The notes: generated by a model not told the origin, from the letters alone. A stretch of DNA of 11,398 bases from Alphaproteobacteria bacterium (GCA_024279745.1 JAJRRE010000471.1:1-11398); one strand, 5' to 3'. Shown: positions 1-6,444, numbered from the stretch's first letter. Numbers and translations are program-made.

Positions 1-1078
1 CTTCCAAATCATTGGAAACGGATTTAGCTTGTGAGTTGGCAGAGAACGCCGATTTGGGCATGTCGCCAGCAACCGACGAATCGCCGATCACATAAACATC
101 TTTCACCTTGGTGGATTCAAAATTATCCGCCGCTACCGGACACCAATCTCCCTCGGTGCAGCCGCTGAGCCGCGCAATCGCACCCGCACGCTGCGGCGGG
201 ATGATATTGGCAACATTCGCTTTGATCTTCAAACCAGCCTTGGTCACAATCTGCATTGTATTGGGATCAACCCGTGCAATGGCCTGATCATCAATGTCGT
301 CGGTCAGATGGACCTCCACAATTCCCTTATAGTCTTCGTTAAACGCCTGCATGAATAAGGGGCGCTTTGAAAAACTTCTCTTTGGGTCAATCAAGATCAA
401 CTTGGAACGCGGTTTATGATTTTTCAGATAATGGGCGATCATACAGGTGCGCTCATAGGGCCCTGGAGGACAGCGGAAAGGATTGGTTGGCGGCGCTATG
501 ACAACAACGCCGCCGTCAGGCATGGCGCGCAACTGGCTAGCCAGAATTTTGGTCTGCGTCCCGGCTTTATAGGCATGGGGCATGACATTTTCGGCGGCTC
601 TGGAATAGCCTGGAATGGCGCTATATTTGAAATCTATGCCCGGCGACAGGACCAGTTTGTCATAAGCCAATGACACACCGTTGCGCAGGCGAACAAATTT
701 GCGATCCGCGTCAATGGCGACGGCAAATTCATGCACCATATTGACGCCCAAACTCTGCAAGCCCTTATAATCATGCTCTAGTGATTCAAAGGGGCGCAGG
801 CCGCCAAGATACAAGTTTGAGAAAAAACAAGTGGTATAAATCCGCTTTGGCTCAATAATCGTTACGTCGATTTCTGGAGATCCTCGACGCATCACATGCG
901 CCAGCGTTCCCCCGCCAGCACCACCGCCGATTATAATGACTTTCGCCCGCGCCCCGCGATTAATGCGCGGCGCATTTGATTGCGCAAATGCCTGCCCAGT
1001 TGCAACACCGACCGTGGCAGCTGCCACACCGGCACCACCAATCAACTTTGTGGCATCGCGTCGATTAATCAAACCCAT
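1..1078 (-). CDS. fccB: Flavocytochrome c sulfide dehydrogenase, FAD-binding subunit (FccB-like), C-terminus off the window
   Basis: The 359 visible codons match the flavoprotein subunit of flavocytochrome c sulfide dehydrogenase, which oxidises sulfide in the periplasm and passes electrons to a c-type cytochrome. Seen: a twin-arginine leader (NRRDATKL, residues 5-12) ending near AFA-Q, so Tat export of the folded flavoprotein is expected; a dinucleotide-binding loop GGGAGG (51-56); YTTCFFSN with C84, at the place of the cysteine that binds FAD covalently in Allochromatium; CPPGPYER with C203, matching one redox-disulfide cysteine; and the late motif MPKSAFSANSQAK (340-352). C84 and C203 are 119 residues apart, the same spacing as Cys42 and Cys161 of the Allochromatium enzyme. 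The partner cysteine of the disulfide should lie past the window edge. AGGAAG six bases before the ATG supports the start. It lies 146 bases behind the cytochrome gene and is probably co-transcribed with it. The family assignment is firm; sulfide as substrate is inferred. Confidence 0.9.
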   Translation of the reverse strand, partial: MGLINRRDATKLIGGAGVAAATVGVATGQAFAQSNAPRINRGARAKVIIIGGGAGGGTLAHVMRRGSPEIDVTIIEPKRIYTTCFFSNLYLGGLRPFESLEHDYKGLQSLGVNMVHEFAVAIDADRKFVRLRNGVSLAYDKLVLSPGIDFKYSAIPGYSRAAENVMPHAYKAGTQTKILASQLRAMPDGGVVVIAPPTNPFRCPPGPYERTCMIAHYLKNHKPRSKLILIDPKRSFSKRPLFMQAFNEDYKGIVEVHLTDDIDDQAIARVDPNTMQIVTKAGLKIKANVANIIPPQRAGAIARLSGCTEGDWCPVAADNFESTKVKDVYVIGDSSVAGDMPKSAFSANSQAKSVSNDLE

Positions 1079-1224
1079 CTTATACTTCCTGTCCCAGCGC
1101 CTTAATTTTGGCTACCCATCTCGATCAACGGCATTGCACCCCAGTATGTCTTGCCGCCATCTCCCTTACGCCTCCAGACCGTTATTAAATCGGTCTATAT
1201 GGAGTTTATATATCGTCAACTTTG
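1079..1224 (-). other. Intercistronic spacer, cytochrome to fccB, with a small hairpin
   Basis: The 146-base gap contains an inverted repeat, AGACCG (1176-1181) and CGGTCT (1191-1196), with a 9-base AT-rich loop. No U-tract follows on the minus strand, so a terminator is unlikely; an RNA-processing or stabilising hairpin between cistrons is possible. A GGAGG and an 11-codon open frame (1160-1128, stop 1127-1125) follow the hairpin and could be a leader peptide or chance. Confidence 0.3.
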
Positions 1225-2655
1225 TTATCCCGCCGGCAGATTGGCAAGTCGTTGTCCGGCAACCTGCGAGCCGAGTTGGCGTGCATATTGGTACCAATTT
1301 TTGGCCTGTCCGGCATCGGGGATTAGCCCACTGCCCGATCGCGAAATCAGGAAATTAGGATCAAAGGAAGATCCCAATAACATGGCCGCCTGCGCAACTC
1401 CATATTCAGCCGCCCGCTTGAACCACAATCTGGCCTGGGCCACACGGCCGGCCTTTAACAAGGCGCGCCCCTTTGCCACCCAGCGATCCGCACGCTTTAA
1501 TTTGGTTGGCGTAATTTTACGTTTTGACAGAGTTAACGAAGGCTGCGCAATCCGTCCAGAAGAAGTGCGGGCGACCGGTCTGCTTGCGACCGCGGCCCCC
1601 GGCGCCGCACCGCCGCCCAGGATACTTCCATTATTTGCCGCCGTTGCACGGGCCTGTTTGATCTTCGCGGCCGGACGCACACCACCCAGATAGTTTGCCA
1701 GGGCATCGATTTGTCCATCGTCCAGCGAGCGCGCCACATTGATCATTGCCAGATTGTCACGCTTGCCATCACGGTACAGCTGCATAGTGTCAACGAAGCG
1801 ATCAACTTTAATGCCGATCATCACGGGAATACCGCTATCGTCACCGAACAGGCTATGACAGGTCGTGCACTCTCTTACCAAATATTTGGCGTAGTCACGT
1901 TTTTGCTTGTCATTCATTTTTGAAGTGGCTGACTGTTTGGCCTTGGCGGCCGGCGGGTTTGGTTTTTTGACAATTTTGCGCGGCTGCGGCACAGCAGCCC
2001 CCGGTGCAACACCACCGCCACCCAGTAACGACTGCCATGTTTTACCTCCGGCTCCACCGGCACCGCCAGCTGCACCGGTTTGTACGTTTAGTGCCATCTG
2101 TGCTTCTGAAACGATTTTGCCATCCTTGTCGACGAGCAACACATTCATTTCATGCTCGCCTTTAGCGGTGGCTGGCAGTTTCATTTGCAGATTGGCGAGC
2201 TCCGACGCGCGCAACAACCACACACCATCACCAACGGCTTCCCCCTTGGTCAATTTCAACCATGATGGCGCTCCATCGATGATTACATGCGAAGTTGATG
2301 CGATGGGCGCGCTAGACTTTGTCTTAACTGGAACAGCTACCGTCTCACCCGGCTTGGCAACAATTACCTTTCCGACTTGCAGGCTTTGACCAGCTTTCGC
2401 CGATGCCGCCTGGGCCAGTCTCACAAAGCCGTTCTGCTTTGTACGCCCGTTTTGCATAAGGCCGTTCTGCGTAAGGCCGTTCTGCGCCTGCGATTGTTCT
2501 GCATAAGACGATTGTATCACCGCCGGCAGCACCATAAATACCGCGCCCAGAGCCCCCAACACTATTGGCTGCCTTATCACAGGTTTACCCCAAACCGCCA
2601 ACTTCGCATTGTAACGACGCCAAATTTTGTAATTTTGCAAATTTATTGATTTCAT
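1225..2655 (-). CDS. Exported composite c-type cytochrome: Ig-like domain, monoheme cytochrome c, Sel1-type helices
   Basis: This 476-residue protein appears to be a chimera. Residues 31-52 form a hydrophobic export segment after an unusually long, basic 30-residue N-region; cleavage after SYA is plausible, or it may stay as an anchor. Residues 58-76 contain four QNG repeats. Residues 93-192 resemble the Ig/cadherin-like modules of alphaproteobacterial surface and Sel1 proteins (DGAPSWLKL, GDGVWLL, ELANLQMKLP). Residues 250-328 are a small cytochrome c domain with one heme motif, CTTCH (263-267). M304 in NLAMINVARSLDD is the likely axial ligand, and the domain resembles those of FccA-type subunits. 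Residues 389-475 look like Sel1 repeats (ARLWFKRAAEYGVAQA, AKNWYQYARQLGSQVAG). Nearly identical linkers flank the heme domain. It precedes the FccB-like gene, so it is the probable electron acceptor of that flavoprotein. The ATG follows AGGG at short spacing. Domains are clear; the role is inferred. Confidence 0.85.
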   Translation of the reverse strand: MKSINLQNYKIWRRYNAKLAVWGKPVIRQPIVLGALGAVFMVLPAVIQSSYAEQSQAQNGLTQNGLMQNGRTKQNGFVRLAQAASAKAGQSLQVGKVIVAKPGETVAVPVKTKSSAPIASTSHVIIDGAPSWLKLTKGEAVGDGVWLLRASELANLQMKLPATAKGEHEMNVLLVDKDGKIVSEAQMALNVQTGAAGGAGGAGGKTWQSLLGGGGVAPGAAVPQPRKIVKKPNPPAAKAKQSATSKMNDKQKRDYAKYLVRECTTCHSLFGDDSGIPVMIGIKVDRFVDTMQLYRDGKRDNLAMINVARSLDDGQIDALANYLGGVRPAAKIKQARATAANNGSILGGGAAPGAAVASRPVARTSSGRIAQPSLTLSKRKITPTKLKRADRWVAKGRALLKAGRVAQARLWFKRAAEYGVAQAAMLLGSSFDPNFLISRSGSGLIPDAGQAKNWYQYARQLGSQVAGQRLANLPAG

Positions 2656-2775
2656 TGCCCTATAAGTTTCTTACTCGAACTTAAAACACTTCAGAATAGT
2701 CTACGACTGCATTGCCCAAAGCCTATTCCTCAACTTATTGTTCCATTGAATCTGCTCAAGGTGTCCATATTACGG

Positions 2776-2806
2776 TGAGCGCGATTTAATGATGAAGAGG
2801 CGCTCA
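2776..2806. promoter_or_regulatory. Inverted repeat upstream of the cytochrome gene
   Basis: TGAGCGC (2776-2782) and GCGCTCA (2800-2806) are perfect 7-bp complements with 17 bases between them. The element is about 120 bases before the cytochrome ATG on the minus strand. It could be an operator with two half-sites or an RNA hairpin. There is no T-run on either side to suggest a terminator. Confidence 0.3.
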
Positions 2807-2837
2807 AAATATTTGTTCGTCCTGCTCTCATTTCCAT

Positions 2838-2892
2838 CCGACAAAGCTTAAACTTCCGACCAAGGCTCATATGTCGGTTAAGCTTGCGTCGG
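2838..2892. repeat. Large imperfect hairpin of 18 paired bases
   Basis: Three stem blocks nest in order: CCGAC (2838-2842) with GTCGG (2888-2892), AAGCTTAA (2844-2851) with TTAAGCTT (2878-2885), and CCGAC (2856-2860) with GTCGG (2873-2877). The loop is 12 bases (2861-2872), with small bulges of 1 versus 2 bases and of 4 bases. It lies about 150 bases past the TAXI stop and about 180 bases before the cytochrome start. No U-tract follows on the minus strand, so I read it as an intercistronic RNA structure or protein-binding site, not an intrinsic terminator. Confidence 0.55.
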
Positions 2893-2902
2893 TTAAGCTT
2901 GG
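2873..2902. repeat. 15-bp direct repeat, two copies
   Basis: GTCGGTTAAGCTTGC (2873-2887) is followed directly by GTCGGTTAAGCTTGG (2888-2902), identical at 14 of 15 positions. The first copy supplies one arm of the large hairpin and the second supplies its outermost block, so the duplication probably lengthened the hairpin. Confidence 0.7.
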
Positions 2903-2949
2903 CCTTCGATAAAGCCGGCTTGTCCGATTGGGCTTGCTTGTATGTTCAA

Positions 2950-3006
2950 TCGGATTGAGGAGCAATTGTCGGCTTGAGTAACAATTGCCGGATTGAGAAA
3001 CAATTG
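2950..3006. repeat. 19-bp tandem repeat, three copies, each ending in CAATTG
   Basis: The units are TCGGATTGAGGAG, TCGGCTTGAGTAA and CCGGATTGAGAAA, each followed by CAATTG; the CAATTG boxes start at 2963, 2982 and 3001, exactly 19 bases apart. CAATTG is self-complementary. The array lies 37-93 bases downstream of the TAXI stop. Regular palindromic boxes could serve a DNA-binding protein, although 19 bp is not a whole number of helical turns. Confidence 0.6.
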
Positions 3007-3042
3007 CGCGCCTTGTTCTGGGAAGAAGTTGGCTGACAGTTC

Positions 3043-4308
3043 CTACCACAACCGCGACCCAGTTGCAGCCGGTTTGGCGGCCGGAGACGACGGCGCCCGC
3101 GGGGCTGAGCTTGGAACCTGCAGCCCGCTACTTGCGTTAGACACGGCGCCGCCTTGCGATTGTTTCCATTTCATAAACTCTGCAAATAATGCCTTATCAA
3201 CAGGAGCGGCACCGGTGCTGCCAGTTGAGCCGATGAAATCGCGGAACGTAGTTGGTCCTGCCGCGACGACATTGGCGGCGGCTGGTTTGGCAGCCCTGGC
3301 TGATCGATGAGAATTGAGCCATTCTTGCGCGTAGGGGAATCTTTTCCAGCCGCGCAAAGTCGCTTCCAGATTCACTTCACCCCATTTCGGATGCCGAGGT
3401 TTTTTTCTGAACTGAGGGAACTTTGTAAAAAATGCATCGACGAAAGTTTTTAGCCGCCGATAGCGATCCCCCCCTTTATTCCAATTATAGGAGGCGAGCA
3501 CTGCCGTAACAGCGATTGTATCAATGCTGTCACCTTCTGCGATCAAGTCCGGATAATCTTTGTTGGTCAAAGTTGACGGCAGATAATCTTTCTCCAGCGC
3601 TTCTTCAAACGGCACCGGTAGCAACGAAAAATCACTGCTGTTGCGCAGTTTTTGCAACGCGCCAGCAGGCTTACCGGCAAGCAATATAGTTGCCGCGATT
3701 TCTCCGCTGCGGACTTTTTCAAGAGCATCGGATTGCGCCAGATATACTGGCTTAACTTTGATTTTCAAGCTGTCGAATACCAGCTTGGCTGTCAGGCGTG
3801 TCCCCGTACCTGCTTCGCCGAAATTGACCGCCTGTCCCGCCAGTTGCGAAAAATCCTTAATCCCGCGCCGCGCCACCACATGCAGTTCTTCGTTAAACAA
3901 GGTTGTAATGTAGACCAGCCGACCATCCAGATTTGGACCAACCGACCCCAGCCGCTTGAAATAGGCCATCACATTGGCATGGGTAATCCCCATATCGATA
4001 CCTTTGAGATACAGGACGTCGGCAACGTTCTGCGCGGTGCCCTTGCCGATAATCGCCAATACCCGCAATTTATCGCCATTATCCAAAACAGTCGCCATAT
4101 CTTCCACGATCGGCAGATGCGTGCCGCTGAGCTTGCCAGAAACAATTTTCACCGTGTTCTGGTTCATCAACGTTTTGTCGGAAGAAATGACAACGCCGGC
4201 ACCGCGATCTTCCTGGGCCCGAGCTTTATGAGCTGGAAGAACCGCCAAGGCTCCGATTATCAAGAACCCGCTCAATACGAGCCTCATGAAAGGACCTTTG
4301 TACTGCAT
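3043..4308 (-). CDS. TAXI-family periplasmic substrate-binding protein with a long Ala/Pro/Ser-rich tail
   Basis: This 421-residue exported protein resembles TAXI-type (TRAP-associated, NMT1-like) solute-binding proteins. Seen: a signal peptide (about 8-31, cleavage near ARA-Q); an early lobe with DVLYLKGIDMGITHANVMAY (about 97-116); the hinge-like LFNEELHVVAR (137-147) and LAGQAVNFGEAGTGTRLTAK (156-175), typical of the family; and a late GWKRFPYAQEWL (320-331). Residues 335-421 form a low-complexity extension with a short helix-like piece (ALFAEFMKWKQSQ). No TRAP membrane subunit lies nearby, so it may deliver or sense a ligand for the redox proteins downstream instead of serving a transporter; this is inference. 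AGGAG seven bases before the ATG at 4308 supports that start, although M8 (4287) would give a tidier signal peptide. It is the first of three co-directional exported proteins. Confidence 0.8.
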   Translation of the reverse strand: MQYKGPFMRLVLSGFLIIGALAVLPAHKARAQEDRGAGVVISSDKTLMNQNTVKIVSGKLSGTHLPIVEDMATVLDNGDKLRVLAIIGKGTAQNVADVLYLKGIDMGITHANVMAYFKRLGSVGPNLDGRLVYITTLFNEELHVVARRGIKDFSQLAGQAVNFGEAGTGTRLTAKLVFDSLKIKVKPVYLAQSDALEKVRSGEIAATILLAGKPAGALQKLRNSSDFSLLPVPFEEALEKDYLPSTLTNKDYPDLIAEGDSIDTIAVTAVLASYNWNKGGDRYRRLKTFVDAFFTKFPQFRKKPRHPKWGEVNLEATLRGWKRFPYAQEWLNSHRSARAAKPAAANVVAAGPTTFRDFIGSTGSTGAAPVDKALFAEFMKWKQSQGGAVSNASSGLQVPSSAPRAPSSPAAKPAATGSRLW

Positions 4309-5029
4309 TGTAAAACTCCTGAACGCTTTGAACTAATCAACCGTCACGTGTACCTCTTGCTGAGATGCCTAACAGCAGAACACACGCCATGGCAAGTTTT
4401 CAACAGGATATTGGGGCGGAATGGTGAAATTAATGAAATCAGTGAAAAACATGCCACAAATTGTTAATGACAAATAGGGTTTGTGATGCATTTTTTGCCA
4501 TTCTAAACGCCCCAAAATCCGACATTCGCCTCCGCGCTCAAAGGCCGAAAGCCAGACAAAAGGCCAGTTGGAAAATACGCGACTGCAACGCTGGGATTTA
4601 GCGCGGATTTCATGCTACTTGGCACGCTGAAAAGAGATTATTTTTTCAATGCAAGGACGCGGCAAGGGCGCGCGCCGGATTTAGCACCGCCATTCCAACA
4701 TTATAAATCGACAAAATTTTCTCTATTTTCTTACGCCATCAAATGGTTGCGCGGATGTTCTTAACTTTTACATTACTGCGCAACTGATCCGTGGCCGAAT
4801 ATAATACAGAATCCGCAATGGTCTTGAGACCGCCCGATTTCGATGGCTTTTTAAACGCGTTAAGTGCGCTTCTTCGGTTTTCCTGGCGAACCAGGCTAAC
4901 GTTAATACTTTGTCTTTTGACGTTGCGGCCAAACCACTGTTAGTCAAGTCCTCATATTTGCAACCTTGACAACGGCCGGTTTCAGTTGTCCGTGAGGGCC
5001 GTGATGGAAATGTAGAGAGTAAAGTTTCG
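4309..5029. other. 721-base gene-poor gap between divergent genes
   Basis: The gap separates the starts of the TAXI gene (minus) and the coiled-coil gene (plus), so it must carry both promoters. I find no convincing protein, tRNA or terminator. Seen on the plus strand is a perfect TATAAT at 4800-4805, without a good -35 box at normal spacing. Near the TAXI gene, three TGAAA boxes (4425, 4434 and 4443) repeat every 9 bases. The middle, about 4480-4760, is AT-rich in parts and otherwise featureless to me; an unannotated small RNA or decayed gene cannot be excluded. Confidence 0.45.
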
Positions 5030-5953
5030 ATGAACCGAATTGTTTCTTTGTTAGGCATCACAATCGTCGCCATGGCGCCAAACCAATTACTTGCACAAAG
5101 CCTGGTGATCGGCGCAAACCAAGCCAGCGGTCAGGTTACACCCAGTTTTGTTGACAACCGGCCGCTACCGGAAAATCTGCCTAATCCCAAAATGGCAACC
5201 CGCGAAACACTGCTTCGCCAGCAACAAGACCAGATCAGGCGCCTTACCGAAGCACAAAATCAAGCTGTGCTGAGTGCAAAACAGGCAAACCAGGAGCTTG
5301 CGCAATATCGCGCGCAAAACGTCGCATTACGATCCCAACAAGAAACCCTTACCGCGGAACGGACCGCTTTGCAGGAGAATTTACGCCTGTTAAAACAGCA
5401 AGGTTCGAGTGATGCGAAAATTTCGGATGTGCGCGACACATTGCGTAAACAGCTGCAGAATATCAAACGTCTCAAATCACGGCAGTTAAAGCTTCAAACT
5501 ACCATCGCCAACAGCACAAAAGAGCGCGATCAGGCTCGTGCGAAGCTGGCAAAAACGGAACAAGACCTGGGCAGGGCCCAAGAAACCAACCGTTTTTTGA
5601 AGAGCGAATTGAACAAATCCAAAATAAAATTGCTGGCGGCACAAAAAACGCAAGATACTAAACGCCAGAGAACTTTGGCCTTGCAAAAAAGCCGCGACCG
5701 TTTGCAAGCAGAACTGGCGCGGCAAAAAAATATGACCCGGAAAGCCAGCTCCGAACTGGCCACGGCACGGCAAACGATCACGAGCTTGTCGGGGCAACTA
5801 AAGGCCAAATCACCCGCAGCATTGACGGCAACGACCGCGCCAACTGTAAATACTGTGACCCAGGCCCGGCGCCGCGCCCTGGCAGAAGCGCTGCGACGGG
5901 CCAGAGCGGCCAGGAAGCGGGCTAATCAGGCCGGTGCAGCCACCAGCAATTGA
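5030..5953 (+). CDS. Secreted coiled-coil protein with an Arg-rich C-terminus, unknown function
   Basis: I do not recognise a named family. The 307-residue product starts with a signal peptide (MNRIVSLLGITIVAM..., 1-22, cleavage around LLA/Q), then a Pro/Asn-rich stretch (25-55). From about 57 to 260 it is a long run rich in Gln, Lys, Arg, Leu and Ala with heptad-like spacing, predicted to be coiled coil with a short break near GSSDA (125-129). Residues 262-277 are a Thr/Ala/Pro linker, and 278-299 form a strongly basic helix (RRRALAEALRRARAARKR). Such a layout suits a periplasmic structural or scaffold protein; the basic end could bind peptidoglycan, lipid or another acidic partner. This is inference only. 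GAGAG ten bases before the ATG is a weak ribosome-binding site. It resembles periplasmic EnvC/YbgF-type coiled coils in style, but no peptidase or TPR domain is present. Confidence 0.75.
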   Translation: MNRIVSLLGITIVAMAPNQLLAQSLVIGANQASGQVTPSFVDNRPLPENLPNPKMATRETLLRQQQDQIRRLTEAQNQAVLSAKQANQELAQYRAQNVALRSQQETLTAERTALQENLRLLKQQGSSDAKISDVRDTLRKQLQNIKRLKSRQLKLQTTIANSTKERDQARAKLAKTEQDLGRAQETNRFLKSELNKSKIKLLAAQKTQDTKRQRTLALQKSRDRLQAELARQKNMTRKASSELATARQTITSLSGQLKAKSPAALTATTAPTVNTVTQARRRALAEALRRARAARKRANQAGAATSN

Positions 5954-6081
5954 TTGCGGACTGCCCGCATTCCGCGCCTGCGCCAGGCCTGCCCCAGTCC
6001 TGCGCCGGCAAATATGACCTATTGGCACCGCCAGCGCTTGCTGTTTGCGCAATAATCGCTTATGTCAGGGGCCTGCGAACG

Positions 6082-6094
6082 ATTGCGTCGCAAT
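6082..6094. promoter_or_regulatory. 13-bp palindrome upstream of the small basic gene
   Basis: ATTGCG and CGCAAT flank a single central T, a perfect inverted repeat 76 bases before the ATG at 6171. A related TTGCGCAA palindrome lies at 6045-6052. The positions suit operator sites, but no clear promoter boxes accompany them, so the assignment is tentative. Confidence 0.25.
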
Positions 6095-6170
6095 TTCTAA
6101 GCAAATTCCAGACCTTCGGGTGCAGCTTAAAGCGCGCCCTTTTTTCGCCAATCCCAATTGAGGACAGCCC

Positions 6171-6365
6171 ATGAGCGCCCGAGCAGTTCGTTCAGCACGC
6201 AATGTTGAAACCCGCAAGAAAAAAGCCAAACGCAAGATTCCGCGCAAAAAAGTTACGCGAAATCAAGGCAATACAAAAGCTGTCCGCATTCAGCTGAAAA
6301 AAGAGGCCGGCTATGCTCGCGCCGCTGACAAGCCTGAAGCAGCGGCAACCAGCGCTGCTGAGTAA
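6171..6365 (+). CDS. Small, highly basic protein, unknown function
   Basis: The 64-residue product has a Lys/Arg-dense N-terminal two thirds (for example TRKKKAKRKIPRKKVTR, 14-30) and an Ala/Glu-rich acidic end (DKPEAAATSAAE, 53-64). There is no signal peptide or membrane segment, so it should be cytoplasmic. The composition suggests nucleic-acid or ribosome binding, as in small histone-like or ribosome-associated proteins, but I recognise no family. A strong Shine-Dalgarno GAGGA (6160-6164), six bases before the ATG, and an intrinsic terminator 80 bases after the stop make it a likely real, well-translated single gene. It lies 217 bases after the coiled-coil gene and is probably separately transcribed. 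Confidence 0.65.
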   Translation: MSARAVRSARNVETRKKKAKRKIPRKKVTRNQGNTKAVRIQLKKEAGYARAADKPEAAATSAAE

Positions 6366-6444
6366 AAGCTAAGTGTAAGACCCTGCGGCCGTCGGTCGCA
6401 ACAGCTGAAGAACGCCAGACTTTTAGGGTTTTTAAAATTGCACA

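Larger units (their letters stand above)
2656..3042. other. 387-base gap between the TAXI and cytochrome genes, rich in repeats
   Basis: I see no convincing gene here. The stretch holds a 7-bp inverted repeat (2776-2782 and 2800-2806), a large imperfect hairpin (2838-2892), a 15-bp direct repeat (2873-2902) and a 19-bp tandem array (2950-3006), all listed separately. No strong sigma-70 promoter for the cytochrome gene stands out on the minus strand. The gap is long for an operon of three related exported proteins, so the cytochrome gene may have its own promoter here. Confidence 0.5.

Noticed and set aside
2950..3006. CRISPR array
   Set aside because: The units are head-to-tail without spacers and there are no cas genes; it is a plain tandem repeat.
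2867..3049. 60-codon minus-strand frame between the TAXI and cytochrome genes
   Set aside because: It is made mainly of the hairpin and tandem repeats and has no protein-like composition.
3652..4467. 271-codon open frame on the plus strand across the TAXI gene
   Set aside because: It is almost wholly antisense to the TAXI gene, whose signal peptide and family motifs are clear; the plus-strand product shows only arbitrary sequence.
4768..5073. Open frame of about 100 codons on the minus strand with cysteines, overlapping the coiled-coil gene start
   Set aside because: Its first codons lie antisense inside the signal peptide of a well-supported gene, the protein has no recognisable pattern, and it has no clear ribosome-binding site.
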